A DNA stretch of 64,000 nt from Phoronis australis (taxonomy: Eukaryota > Phoronida > Phoronidae), in NCBI GenBank assembly GCA_002633005.1, contig NMRA01000410.1:151977-215976 (forward strand), in the 5' to 3' direction. Below are positions 12,600-26,329 of the stretch, piece by piece (position 1 is the stretch's first letter; each line of letters opens with the position of its first letter). The notes under the pieces are model-generated. The model did no database searches. It was not told where the DNA came from and saw only the letters and a program-made list of their open reading frames with translations. Position numbers and translations under genes: made by a program.

Positions 12600-13480
12600 C
12601 GATTCAATTTTGTCAAAGTAGGTTTGTGACCCTAATCCGACAACTGCTTTGCTGTTTGCCTCTGTATCTTGGGAGTACCTTGATGGATTTTTGTGAAACT
12701 TTGCTTAAAGGTTTCTGTTTGGGAGAGGATGGTGCCTTCTCCATCATTTTTTTCATTTTCAGATAAATTTGACATATTCTGTGCCACCTATAATGGATAT
12801 TTCTATTATTTTTTGTAGTTCGCTTCTCTGCCAAACTGCTCAAGAGATCAAGTTTTAAAAATTGTAAGATTGGGATTCCTGTCAAAATGACTAGAGCTGT
12901 GACATTGATTTCTACACGAGCCTGGTAGCTGTAGCACCCTCTAGTAGCAATTTCTTTTTTTGCATCTGCACCTGTATCACCTTAACCCTTTAAAGGATCT
13001 TTATGAAATTAAGTGTCTTTCCTAGATGAACATGTCAGCAGAAGGTGATGGCTTTCGGACATATCTGGCTACTGCTCTGTTCCCTTGTGACAATTTTAGT
13101 TTCACCTGTGTATAGACCTTGTTTTGTTTCTTGACAGAATTTCATTTGTCCAAGGGGTTTCTACTTAGGAAACTGCACAACATCTTTCTCTTTGCAGATG
13201 GATTAGGCAAATTCAGCGACACTTAGCCGCCATTTTTTGTTGTTTATTTTTTATACCTGACAAGTGTATTCTTATGAATGTGTCAATAGATAACTACGTT
13301 TTTCACTTCAGGCAGATTTTTATGAAGTTGAGGGATCATTAGTACGAGGCCTTCTCAGGATTCGACATATTCTGCTAGTGGCCATTTTTACAAATAATAA
13401 TAAACACCCCTAGAAGCATACGGTTTGTGGTGGAGTCGTAGACATATTTCAGTGCTCGCCATTGCTCTAATGTTATGAAA
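12600..13480. repeat. Diverged, internally repetitive element (related to 27600-28390)
   Basis: Units of roughly 200-300 bases repeat with strong divergence. Recurrent phrases are 'gacatattctg' followed by a 'ggccattttt'-like string, and 'aaccctttaaaggatctttatgaaatt'. The same phrases occur at 27600-28390, where 'gccccctagtg' also recurs. This looks like an old tandem or composite repeat; no coding capacity is seen. Confidence 0.5.
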
Positions 13481-16400
13481 TTTGTTCTATGTGTATCCAT
13501 GTTTTTATATTTTTAGTCACACCTTCGCAAAAGAATCCAAATTGAAGAACCGATTAATTTTTGTCATTTTCAAACATGTTCTATATTTCAAACATCATCC
13601 CTTAATGAGTTTTCCTTGTGGAGAGTCAATTTTCTCAAAATACTGTATATGTCAATATGGGCTAAGTTACATAGACTTAGAATTTCGTATAGAAAGCTAT
13701 AATGTCCTTTGCTTGTAACCCAATTGCGATATCTTGTCTTGTGTGATTTTGCATTGTCACGAGGCTGCTGTGTTTACAGAATGCAAGCCTGGTCTATTGT
13801 TTGGAATTCAGGGCCCTCGTTCACCTGTGCCTTCTGAGAAGCAAATTTTTGGGGTGGGGAAAATTCTACTAGGCCCCAGTCACCATCAATAGCACCCTCA
13901 CCCCTTTCGCTATCCTTCATAGTTCTGCCACAAGTAGCCAAAACTAACACTTTGTGCTGTTTCAAATCATTGCCTGTGTGAGTTACAAGTGATTTGAACC
14001 TCGAGGAGAATTTTTTAATCATTTGAGGGAAATTTTTGGGGCATCATTAGGGGAATTTTTTTCGCGTTATTTTTAAATATTTTGATATGGGAATGGGGCT
14101 GATATTTGGACCCAAAATCGAGGGATTGCGGGTCCTGAAAGTGTTCCAGGGATATCATGTTCTGGGGAAATTGTTTTCGGGGGAAATCTTTTGTCAGGCG
14201 AAATAGTAATGAAGTCATTGGCAATGTAGTCTACGGTATTTACAAAAGGGAACCTTATCGCTGGCTGTTGGCCTCAAGTGGTTCTTACAGTTATCATATT
14301 GTCTAAGTACAAGGTTCATGGGACACTGGGCCTGGAGTTTACTGATGGCTTTTTCTAAACGTTTAGTAAGAAATTCATGGAATCTGAACTTGAAAACTGC
14401 TTATTGAATTAAAGGTATTATTGTCTGAGTTATTTGATTATGGTAGGGTCAGTTCTGCTCACATGGCCAAATTCTTGGAACTGCTGATAACTGTTAACCA
14501 ACTAGTGGCTGGAAAATAGAAATTTGATACCTGGTTGAGCAAGTTTATCCTGCCAGGACCAAAGATACTAAAATCTTTGCCAGGACTTGGCCTGAACTGA
14601 ATTATTTATTGAGCAGGTTGTTTGAGATAACATCCAACTGGTCATTGGCCTTTTTAATTTCCTGCTCCTTTGTGGAAGGAATGATGTGCTAGTTAGAGCA
14701 ATGTGGTAGTTAGTGTTTGAATGGCCATGGGTATTTTTCCAGCAAAAAGTTTCATCTTTATTTAACTATGAAATATTTCACACTTGGTTTTCCTTTTAAG
14801 ATTCTTATCTCCTTTAATACAAGGTAGGCACTCATTCAATGGAATGATGTGGACAAAAGTGAGTGCCAGAATTGATTGTTTTTCGTTTTTCACTATTTTA
14901 AGTTGAGTTTGAATTGCTGGATTTGAAACTGGTTTCTACGAGTTTCACAAAGTTTCAATTTTTTCCAAAAACACGATAATGTCTATAGATGGAATTTCAT
15001 TGCAAATGTGTCAGACTTTTCTGGAATCGTCATTGGCGGAAGTTATTGTTAGAGAATTAAGGTTAATTTATATAGCCTCGTGAATTTTTGTACCCAGATC
15101 ATTAAGACTATTCGTTTCCATGTGTAGCATGCAAAAGAATCCGTTAATGACTATAGCCTTATTTGTGAAACTCGGGTCCTGCAACTTTAAGACTGATGCA
15201 GTTGGCTATTCTCTTGTCACGAAATGAAATGGCAAAATTTCTCTTGTTCAGTACTCTGTTTCCTGAATTGTGAGATATTCTTGTATCAATTGGTGGGTTG
15301 TAACAGAATGTATGTATTGGGGGAGCGTCTGGTTTGTAATTAACTTCAGAGACCACTTCTGCTCTTCTGACTGACTGTCACAAAACACAAGCACCATAGT
15401 CATTGTTGTTAACACCTAAGTTCCACTTTACAACCGCCGTACTGTGAAATTTGCACTTTTTCAGCATACATGCTTGGCTTATCGCCAGGGTTCATCCAGG
15501 ATTTCAAAATAGCAGGCATCCAAAATGGGTTCAACAATTTCTCAGGATATGCATGACCTGTAACGCACAAAGTCCTTTTTATGACCCCAAGTCAAATTGT
15601 TGTTACAATGAAGACATGAAGACGTGGTTCTGCACTGAAAAAGTTTTCATATAGTGCATGATTTCAGAACACTTTTTTTATTCTGGAGAGTCCAATAAGA
15701 GTAGCACAAAAGAGCCAACCTACTAGTAGCTTAGTTGCTTACTTTACTTGGTTGTTGAATAGGGTGTCCAACGAATCTAGGATGTCCAAATTTGAGTCAA
15801 GGTGTCCACTGATTTAGAAACCCTGGACACTCTCTAGATGAAGGCCTGTTTCATTGCTCAGATCACCAAGTTGAGAATTTCTATAGTCAGAGTGCCTGTC
15901 TGGCAGGAATTTTAGCTACCAAAACATGTCTCAGTTACTTTTGAGCTACAAACGAGTAGTTTCAGGTGTATCGTACCTTGTCCTGGCGCTCAAATAGCCA
16001 TAGTCCCTTTACTTTACTCTTGCTCATGAGTCTGACCGACATCAATCGAAGATTTGTGTAAATGTCATCCCGACTTCTCAGAAGTTTTGTTATGGTCTGC
16101 TTCCCCACTCCCTGATTTTTGGCTCTCCCAATCGCCCTTACAGTATTACCGGTAAACCAGACAGGAAGGTACTATGTTGATGGAAATGTTATAATTATCA
16201 AGAGAATTTTTGCTTGTCTCGTTGCATTACAAAAACTTTAACCCCTTTTGTTTCAACTCTCGGAGTACAGTCGGGTTTTCAAATTGAGGTTAAATCCAGA
16301 TGTTGATTTAATATGTTGTTGAATGTTGCAGCTTTTTTGTTTTGAATCCTGACTTCCACAAAAAATAACCATTTCCTAAGTTTTAGATAACAATGGCACT

Positions 16401-19400
16401 TTTTATTTTAAGCTTGCAGAACCAAAGCAAAACCAACGCCACATTCTTCATAAACCATTCAAGAACTGCGGTTATGTAATCCACATCTACTATTCCCTAG
16501 CACTGCAGGTTTTCCTCACAGTAGAAAATTTGTCCCAGATGTCATCAATATGGGAGGCTTCAGATTACCTCAGATTGGCTTCTGTTCTAGGGTCCTCAGC
16601 ATTACAGTTGTCAGTGTACTTTGGGGGCAAATATACTGTGTACAAGATTTTTTTCACTCGGTCGAGCTAGTTTATTTTAGAGGACTTATTTCTTTCAGGC
16701 CAGCAAATGAGTTTTACAGATGGTGTGTGCCAGCTTTAAGTATGGTAAATAATTCTTCAGTTTAGGTCTCAGAATAGGGCACAATAGAATTTCTTTTTGT
16801 TAAGTTTCTCAACAATAGTCAAAGAACTTTTAACATAGTTGTTTGCATGGTTTGTACATTACTTTTACCAACAAACAATATTTTAAACGTTATAGTATTC
16901 ACAGCTTGCTAGCATTTGAAAACTATAGAAACGTATGATGGCTGTTACTTAAGTTGTTTTTGTCTCAACTTTTACCCATAAACAAAGGGCGCGGCATCCT
17001 GTTTTCAAAGTGTTCTGAAGTATGGTAAATCTCCACATATTTTGTACAAAAATGATTATCAAAATTGTCGTTTTCCATTTTTTCAAAAGTTGGTAACCTT
17101 TCTGGAAACAAATGAAACTATTTTATTTTATGAAATGTACTTTAGGTGCAAACCATCTATCTTTATTTCTTTGAGAAATGTGACAAAATAGAATTTCCGT
17201 TGGCGGCCATATTGTGTGGTAAAGTGAAAAATTCCTGCACATTATTTTCGTGGGCAGTTCTGCACTTGCCGAGGATTCTGGGAATTGAGACAATTAAGGA
17301 TATTCCTGGCACAGAACTTATATTGTTGTGGTAAAGATCAGGATGAATGCTAATAAGCCATGAAGTACCTGCCAGCTATCCAAAATGACTAAAATGAATT
17401 GCTTGACGTGCTGTACCGGTTCGTTCAGAAGATTGCGAATGTGTCCCCTTAGCATAGGCTGTTCATAGGGTGGCTCAAGCCATCAGTTTTAAAAATGGAC
17501 TTCCCTATGATGGTCACTAGTGAGTCGCTGCCTGCATGCAGTTTTCCTTTTCTCTACAAAAAGTGTGACTGGCCCCTTCTCCTTTTTCCACATTTTCATC
17601 CGTAACTGTCTTTCATTTAGATTTTGGTGTACCATCCAGTAATTTGCAGTCAGTCCGCACATTAAGCTTTGTAACCTTGCTATGTCTAGATTTCCAGAAT
17701 CATGAAGGACAAAAGCAAGTCAAAAGACACAAAAACTGGTGCCCAGGCTTTGATTATTTCTTAATTCAGAACCAATGATCGTCTATCCAAATCCATTAAA
17801 ATGTTACATTGATAGGATCCCTGAGACAGCCTTGGTGTCTATGCTTTTCCCATACTGGTTTTTCACCATATGCCAACTTTTAAATTAGCCTAAGGGTCAT
17901 GGCAAATTCTCACCAACATGAGCAAGGTTTTCCCAGTCTGGCTTGCACTGAAGTTTACTGTTGCTGGAGACCACCAAAGGCCATTAGGGTGCTGGGGACA
18001 GAGGTGGCATTCTGTTGATGGTTGTGTTCATCAATGAAGTAGTAAGTTTAAGTGCTTTGACATGAATTTTCCCTTTAAAAACATTGATTTGTATGGTATC
18101 AAAACAAATTAACTGCAAGGGAAGTTAATTGCCATACATAATTTCTCTCAAGTTTGTTTTAATGTCAAAGCCCGTATCCAGTTGCAGTAAAAGCTCATCA
18201 ATTTGTAACTAAAATAATTTCCAAAACTGATCTTATTTATTTTTCAAAGGTCTCTAACACTTTTTGTGTTGTAAATGCCCACAATTTCTCTTAACTTTAT
18301 GTCTGATTGTGGGGCAGAGAACTAAGGTGATAGAGCATATATTTTGTTGCAACTTATGCTTTATGAAAAAATAATAAAATGCAATTTCACTTGTCTGTCA
18401 TATTGTGTCCTAAATTAGTGAGATTCAAAGTTGAATTTGTTTCCTCATCCGCGACCAGTTTTGATAAGCATTACAAAATTAATTTTAATTCTTAAAGAAA
18501 ATAATTTTTGCAACCAAAATAAGATGGTTCTTTAAAGTTGGACACAAATAAGGAGGGATTTCTACAGTCTCCAAGGCCTGACATAGATCGTTTGTTTGCT
18601 GATGATATTACTTGTAAAACATGGGTACGCCACATAAATTAAAATAAAAAGGAAATTGTCTTGGGACCAGCACTTTGCTAAATTGAATAATAAATGAAAA
18701 TCATCATAATGACAATCATGAATATGGTGGTGATGATGAATTATGGTGAAAATAATTATACAAGATACACACTTAGTGAAATTGATTTAAAAAAGATGAT
18801 GAGTGCGAAGTAAAACCTGTCAAGATTTAACCAAAATTGAAATATGGGTTTTACTCAAGAACATTATGCTATAGTTGGGTTTGATGCGTCACAACTTTGT
18901 CAAATTTCAGACGTGGTTTTCAAATGCGGACATTTGAAAACTACGACAGAGTGAAGTTAAGATGAGTGTAAGGACAGCCAAACAGTCCATGTTTACATTC
19001 ATGGCTATGTACCTTGCAACTATAGTTCAAACTAAATGTTAAAACCAGATGCTAAGTTGAAGCTGGTTTGGTCGCCCACCTCGCTGACTTCATAAAGAAA
19101 ACAAGTGACCAAGCAACATTGGAATTTACCAGGACTTGGCTGTTAATTACAAAATCAAACCAGCATGAAATGACAAACATGTAGATGTGAGACCCAGGAA
19201 AGGTTGGAGCAGCAAATACTGGTCTTTTAGCTTTGAACTTGGGATCTGACAGCAGTTTACAAAAATTAGTTGTTAAAAACTTTAATTGAATGGATTAAAT
19301 GTCATCTGGATATTAAAGTGCAGTTGTAACGTAGTTCAAACACCCCCTCTCACTCAATGCACGTACTATTGCATTGCTTATACGGTAAAAAGAGCTGGGT

Positions 19401-19834
19401 GCAGATGATTGATAACGTGAAGATGGAGGCTTTTGACTTAAAACCAATAGCACTATCACAAGAAATAAATTAAAAAGATGTGATAATGTATGCCTACGGG
19501 TATAATTATTTTGAAAACATTTCATCACTCAAGATGCATATTGAGTAGCTTCCATCCTGGGGCCAGAAAGAGGAATGAAATTATAAATCACCTCATGTTT
19601 TCCTCAAGCTAATCAATGATTATTTGTGCCGTTTGGAACAAAAATCAGCCACCAGATGACATCGATAATAACGAGATTTAACGAACTGAATGTTGACATC
19701 ATCACAATTTCATAATTTTTCATGTCCAGGGTACGTCAGTTTGCACTGAGATCAAGGCTAGCAAAGTGTAATAGGCAATCGTGTGTAAAATGCTATTTAC
19801 TGGTTTTCCTGCCTCTTCAGTGGTGCTCCCAGCT

Positions 19835-19925
19835 TATTTATTTATTATTTATTTATTAATATAATATTTACAATGAGGGTAGCTGGCCCCATCAGTTCAC
19901 ACTGCTTTCCATGGGGGCTACCTCA
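19835..19925. repeat. Short interspersed repeat with TTTATT tract (related to 2020-2095)
   Basis: TTATTTATTTATTA is followed by ATTTACAATGAGGGT and CACTGCTTTCCA..GGGGCTACCTC. The same order is found near 2020-2095. The layout, a short tandem TTTA/TTAT tract next to a conserved end, is like the 3' end of a SINE or LINE. Confidence 0.5.
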
Positions 19926-20416
19926 CTGGACTGGTTATGACCCCGAAACTGCATATATACCAGTTGAAGATTGTTGTTCAACTAATAAAAACCATTGCAA
20001 AATTTGTCATTTTTATGGCGAAAAATCAGTTATGAAGTCTCTTAGTTGAAATTCAAACTCTAGTTTTGAGATTTTCTCGGTTTTCCAAAATTCCACCAAT
20101 GGCTTCAGCTGCATGATCGGGTCAAAATCGGCAACAAAATCGATCACCATTGTTGGGTCAAAAAACGCTATACTAAGGTAATTTTAACAAAATTTAAACG
20201 TTAAGTTATTCCTAAGGCTACATGGATTATATTGTCAAAATTAAAAACTGTTGCTGATGTCTGTGGCGTATAACAAACCAGGTGTGTCAACATGAAATTT
20301 TCTATAATGACACATCTGCCTGAGGAGAGCTATTTATAACCTCATTGCCTTTCTAATTTGTACATAGTGTTATCTATATGAATATGTAAACTTTAAACGG
20401 GTGTGGAAATATAGAT

Positions 20417-20584
20417 CGCAAACATTTTTAAGTCTGGTCTGTACGCCACCTGTTGGCCACATCACATGACCTTATGAATATAAGTCTGCCCAAACCAGGG
20501 GAGGGAGGCTCGAACCGCACAGTTAGCAGGTCACTTGATGTGGCAAACAGGTGGTATGCAGATTAGGCTTAAAAATATTTGCGA
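20417..20584. mobile_element. Small foldback element (MITE-like)
   Basis: Arms 20417-20473 and 20527-20584 are imperfect reverse complements, with matching cores CCACCTGTTGGCCACATCA and TGATGTGGCAAACAGGTGG. A spacer of about 50 bases separates them. No open frame is associated, and target-site duplications were not evident. Confidence 0.65.
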
Positions 20585-21985
20585 ACATTGAAAGGAGTTA
20601 ATTTTGTATCACTGTACAATTCAAAAGAATATGTATTGTACTTAAAATCCCATCTAGTTGTTAGCTGCTAATTTATGTTTTTTCCAGGTTTAGTTAACAG
20701 TATTTTAAAGAAAGTTCAAACATCAGGCGATGTTTAAATGTGTGTTTAAATTAAAGCAAAGACATAACGCGAATTGTATACTTAGGGATTTAAGGGACTG
20801 TAGATAGAGAGAACACTTTTTATCGCCAAGAAGTTACCCTGACTCAGGTTGTTTGAACTTTCTGAAAATGAAAATGAAGGTCTTGTTTGATTAAGAAACT
20901 CTTATCTTAATGCCATCAGCTTCACGTTTATGGGCTTGAAATAACATACGTCATCCACCAAACAAAGACTTGCCTTTTGCCCAGGATTGTTGATCGAGAT
21001 CAAACAGCGTTATGCCAGGATTGGCGGAATGGATGATTCACTGCAGGTTGTGACCAAAAAGTTGCATTTGACTCACTACGAGTAAATGGAACATCCATTT
21101 TGGCACGGACTTAATTCTCAAAACATTGTGCTTTAAGGACACTGGTGTGCATGAACATTTTTTATTGAAAATTCCTTGGACAATAAATGGTTGGCAATAA
21201 AGACAAAGCCTGCTGTAAGGATTCTATGTTGACACCCCCATCGCTCGAGTAATGGGTAACTCGTTGAGTTCACTAACCTTAAAATGCACATCTGCTATTT
21301 GAAGGAAACCTACAAACTTCAGATGATGTTATCCTTTTTAGGAGATTGATTTGGGTAATTGTGTATGAAATTGCCGTTCATAAACAGGTGTAAACACTGG
21401 GAGAAACTATTATTTCTTAAATTTTCATTTTTAAATGTTATTTTAAATAGCATATTTGCATAGTTAGTGAGAAGTACAAGTGATAAAGGCAAGACATGTG
21501 ACTTTTTATCTAAGTCTAGAAAGCAGTTCACAAGTAGTATTCTGCTTCATTACTTTTGCTGGGCGCACAAAATTATGGGCCAATTACCGAAAATCGTAAT
21601 CCAACATTTGGAAATTGAGGCAAGACAAGTCTAATCATACAATTCTTGGCATGAATTAAGAGGTCAATGTGGTATTATTGACCAGTAAAATGAACAAGGC
21701 AATACACATCCCTCACAAAAATTTTATACACAAAAACGATTGGCTTGGATATTGGGTGGGTCCTGCATTGTGTAACTAAGGGACATATGTATGAATATTA
21801 TGATAAATTAAAATAATGAGTTGAAAGTAAATGTATTGATTGCTGTTTGTAAACAATTTGTGGAACAATAAAACTGAAGCTTGCATGGACTTTGTTTGTC
21901 ATTCTTGTGTTGATGCTAATTTGCTCAAGTGGCACTAAATTGCTTCATTTTTACTCTTTTAAATTTCCAATCCTTTATTTTACAG

Positions 21986-22254
21986 GAAAGCTATTGTGCT
22001 CACAGAATGTGTGGACTCTGCTCGAAGCCTGAGAGGAAGTTTATCAAAATGGCGATAAGATAAAATGGGACAAGTTTACCTGATGTCATAGGTGGAACAG
22101 CTGTGAAGTTGATAAACAACACTGAATCACCATCATGAGTTTAGTGTATGTGTTAAAGCGGGGGATATCCATCATGGGTGCATGGCGATAATATGAAGTA
22201 ATGCTGGACCACATGTAGTGGTGAAATAACATTGTTTGCCGTTGGTTGAACAAT
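21986..22254 (+). other. 5' UTR exon segment of the CUB/sushi gene
   Basis: A strong acceptor (TTTATTTTACAG) at 21985 precedes 269 bases that run without interruption into the CUB/sushi start codon. The simplest reading is that this is the 5' UTR part of the big exon and that an upstream non-coding exon exists. Several short upstream ATGs are present. Confidence 0.5.
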
Positions 22255-25200
22255 ATGGACTATTCGCTTCTGCCGTTGGTTAGCTTCCTGTTGGTGAGCA
22301 GTGGGGGGTGTTATCCATTTGGCCCTTGTGGCCACATTTTCAACTCATCTGAAACAGGAAACATCACGTCGCCGAACTACCCAAACAGTTATCCTCTGAA
22401 TCAGCAGTGTGAGTGGGTGGTCACTGTTCCCGATGGTAAAGGCATCATTGTGGAGTTGCTTTATTTCTACACAGACAGCAGAGGTCATGGTGACGGCGAT
22501 GTTTTGCAATGTTTCGAAACCCAGCCTGGATCTATTGAGAGTGCAAAGCGCCCGCCCTTGGAATTTGTTGGGTATAAAAACAGTGGTACAACGTTTTCTA
22601 CTCCCCACAACAAATTGTGGTTTTTGTTCCAAAGCGACGGTGAAAACATGGGTGGACGAGGGTTCTATTTGCAGTATCATGCATATAACCCCAACGAGTG
22701 CCCAGATCCAGGGCCTCTGTTGAATGGACGAAGAACTTACCCACAATCCTACTCTGTTGGACAGGAAGTCGCGTTCTCTTGTGACCCAGGTTACGTACTA
22801 AGTCATGGAGATTCTTCAATGAAGTGTTTGAATGATGGTGTCGACAGCCATCCACATTGGTTAGGAAATAAGCCATTTTGTAGTGTAAGGTGTCTTGCTG
22901 ACAGACGCTCTCCTGGTAGACGTTTGATTTACCGAGTTCCATCAGAGGTTTCAACTGTGCTGTCCCCTAAATTTCCAAGTTCATATGAAGAGGGTGAACT
23001 TTGCACCTGGGAAATCAATTCTGGGTCAGGTCAACTGATCAACATCACCATGAACTTCTTTGACCTGAGACCGGGTCAAGGGACTTTTCTGGAGGTTTGG
23101 GATGGCACGTGGAATCAGGTGTTAAATCACAATGTTCCACTGCTGGGCAATTTTACAGGTGACAGCTTTCCATCTTACATTGTCTCCAGTAGCAGCTCTG
23201 TGGCTCTGAAGTTCAAGTCAGGACCCATGGAGCCAAAACAACATCATATGGGTGGCTTTAAGCTAATGTACAGCAAAATTAGTGATGCGCGTATGGATTC
23301 TAACGAGTGTTCCAAACCTCCATTGTCGGGTAATATGTATTACCTACCGGTAAAGAACGTGTACAATTCTGGTGACAAAGTACAATACTATTGCAATGAC
23401 GGTTTCTATTTTAAGGGTAGAGAACGTGCAAATGACACCAACGTGTGTATTGGACACGGTGCCAAACATTGGTCAGTGCAGCAACTGAAGAACTTGCCTA
23501 CATGTGCCGCAATGTGTCGTTACTATAACGAGACTAGTGGTTCACTTCTAACAATCGTCTTAACTAAATCCACGGGCATTATTTACAACACTGGCTATCC
23601 CGAAAAATTGAAGGCTGGATGGTGTGGTTACAGCATCGCATTAAACCATGGCCAAACCGTTTCTATTCATTTCCAACTGTTGGAGCTGGTGCCTGGGGTT
23701 GTAATAACCTTGTACGAAAGTGATGCGCTAGGCAAGCAAGGGGATCAACTGATAAAGCTGTCTGCTGGGAACCAACGTGAATTTATCGAAAGCAACAAGA
23801 ACATAGTTAACATTATTGTGAACAAGACTGGAAATGAACAAGGTGGACGATTCATTCTGAAATACCAGTCAATCACGGAAAATAGGTGCAATGCCCCACC
23901 TACCATACTCCATGGATATAAAATAGGCCAAAACAAAATGTTCCCTGTTGGATCTATTGTTAGTTATGAGTGTGACCGTTTCTTCCACCTTGTGGGTGAC
24001 CGAACCCTGCAGTGTCAAGGGAGAAGAAGTTCCAACGAGTGGAGTTCGGCAGCACCGTATTGCGTTGGTGCGTGTGGCGGGATGTATAGAGCCAACAGTG
24101 GAAGTGTTGTTTCTCCGAACTATCCCCATAATTTTTCATCCAACTCGGAGTGTGTCTGGAATATAACTGCTCAGTCGCCACATTATTACTTCACTATTGC
24201 TGTGTCTAAACTCTTTTTGTCACCATCAGATCAGTTAGTTCTTCAGTACATTGGCAACAATGGATTGGCTACAGCGGACATCGGGTCTCAATGTCCAAAT
24301 AGTGAATGTAGTCTTGCATTTGTCTCGTACGAAACGTTCATTGTGCAGTTCAAGTCCGGAGAACGAGTTGGATCTACAAACGGATTGTTTGAGCTTACAT
24401 TTGAAAAGGCCGGTTCGTGTTCAGTTCCTGATTCACCTCCTAATGGGTTTGTGGTCGGCAGTGACTTTCATGAATCGTCGCAAATTACATACCAGTGCCA
24501 TCCTCCCTATGATTTAGTGGGAGGTTCACGCAACGCATTGTGTAAACGGGGACCAGATGGCACTCTGTCCTGGAGTCATCCGCCTCCAAGCTGTGTTGTC
24601 CGTGACTGCAGCACTGTGGATAGTAGACCATTTGTAAGGATGGCTGGACATGGAGCTGTGACGAACTTGGGATACCCCAATGATACTGTCAAGGGTTTGC
24701 AGGACTGCAAGTGGCATATTCAAGCTGTGAACGGTGGTGCCATTATCCTTCACTTTAAATATTTTGACTTCCGTCATGATGTTAATACATATGTTGAGAT
24801 TTACGAAGGTTCGGATAGTGCGAATGATAAAAAGTTCATTGCTAAGTTTTTACCTGGTAACACTGTTCATAACATCACTAGCACCAGACCTGACGTCACT
24901 GTGCACTACAAGTCACCAAATCAGGATGTGCATGGTTTCAAAGGTTTCTATCTGGAATATGGAGAACTAACAAAGCCACCCACTAGTTTGCCTGTTTCAA
25001 CAACTGCTTCAGCTATTTGGTCAAGTTCTAAGACACCAGTCGTCACAACGACCATACCTTCAACAACTGGTTTGCCACCAATCATCTCATTGGTTAGTAC
25101 CAGTTCAACAACTGCAACAGTTCCATCAACGACGCCACAGTTGCCTACGACAGTTCCTACAGTAGGTCTTTCAACAGCCGAGATCACATCATATACAACA

Positions 25201-26329
25201 ATGTTTCATAGTACCAGACATACTAGTGGTTCACCCTCAAGTACGCCATCGTTGAGCACGTCCATGAAAACTCCATCAACATCTACAACACCCCCCCATG
25301 GGCGAAGCACACCATCTACGCCTAAGGTTGGTTTCTGAGTTGAACATTTATCTTGTTTTTCTATTCAGTAGGCGTTTTGGTTGTCATTCTTCAATATGTA
25401 AAAAAATTTACACTTGTATTTTAGAGCATGAAGATTTCACTCAACTTTTGCTTTGTTTAAGGGAGCTTGCATTCTATTTAGTTTTAATTGAAAATTCTCG
25501 GAGATTGGTTTAAATCCTGTTGCTTTGCATTTTTATAGCTTTGTTACCTCCTTTCAGTTATGACTGTTGCTGTTGATCTCACATTTGAATCCTTTTCTAC
25601 TGAATAGGTGTAAGGATAAGTCAGCAGTGATGGGGTCCAGACTCCTCATCGACATTTAAGCTTTTATAAAGCATGCAAGTTCTAGTTTTAAAAACATCAA
25701 CTTTATTCCAAGGGATACATGCTCTTCCAAAATAACTGCTAGAAATCTGAATAAGGAAACAGCTATTTGACTGATTTGATAACAAGTGGCCTAAATTAAA
25801 GATTTATTGTTCTTGTAACTGTATGATTCTAGTACAAGAAATATTTCTGACGATCTTTCAGTTACCAGTGGTGATACCTTCACAACAACCTTCACCGTCT
25901 ATTGCCAACACGAGTGGCGTTAGTGAAAGTTCATCCCAAGACAATGGTGTTAATGGTGGCGTCATCTCTGCTGCTGTCATTGTTCCCGTAGTCGCCGTTG
26001 TCCTTGGAATTGTGGGATTTGTATTGTGGTATCGTAAGAAGTACCCGGTTCGAATGACATTCAGACGCAGCTTCGGAAAGTTTTCCAACCCCGCATACGA
26101 CAATCAGAAATCTAAGCTAAGTCACAGTCTGAGTTTGGTTCGGGATCCTAACTCGCCATTACCAAATTTTAGTCCAGAATCGAACGGTTCAGTACCTACT
26201 AATAATGGCTATGCTAATGGCACAGGTGGACACACTAACGATGCATTTACTTTTGACTTTGAAACTGAAATCAACTGCAATGGCGATTCCTTCAGTCATA
26301 AGAATGGTGACACTAAAAGTGTAGCTTAG
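22255..26329 (+). CDS. Type I membrane protein with alternating CUB and sushi domains, mucin-like stalk and NPAY tail
   Basis: Coding exons 22255-25326 and 25862-26329 (donor CCTAAG|GTTGGT, acceptor GATCTTTCAG, phase 0) give 1179 residues. A signal peptide covers residues 1 to about 19. CUB domains start near C25, C213, C421, C607 and C785. Sushi/CCP domains lie between them at about 149-212, 352-420, 545-606 and 722-784. Residues 906 to about 1056 are a Ser/Thr/Pro-rich, mucin-like stalk. A hydrophobic helix follows at about 1057-1081 with a YRKK stop-transfer, then a tail of about 95 residues containing NPAY (1100-1103), a PTB-type endocytosis or adaptor signal. Many N-x-S/T sites are visible. 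The alternating order recalls the SEZ6 and CSMD families, but no orthology is claimed. The ATG at 22255 was chosen because it directly precedes the signal peptide. Likely role: cell-surface recognition or adhesion. Confidence 0.9.
25327..25861 (+). other. Intron of the CUB/sushi gene
   Basis: The donor GTTGGT lies immediately after codon 1024, and the acceptor CGATCTTTCAG ends at 25861. Reading through instead would end after three more codons (V-G-F-stop) and give a soluble form without the membrane helix. Confidence 0.75.

Larger units (their letters stand above)
9282..21985. other. Long non-coding stretch with repeats, 5' of the CUB/sushi gene
   Basis: About 12.7 kb in which no family-recognisable exon was found. 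It may be intergenic and partly the first intron of the CUB/sushi gene. It holds repeat blocks at 10534-11900 and 12600-13480, a repeat related to 2020-2095 at 19835-19925, a foldback at 20417-20584, and a candidate 34-codon ORF at 11134. The remaining short open frames are typical of chance in A+T-rich DNA. Confidence 0.6.

Noticed and set aside
22345-25187. Several minus-strand and alternative-frame ORFs inside the CUB/sushi exon
   Set aside because: Shadows of a long real coding exon, with no domain features.
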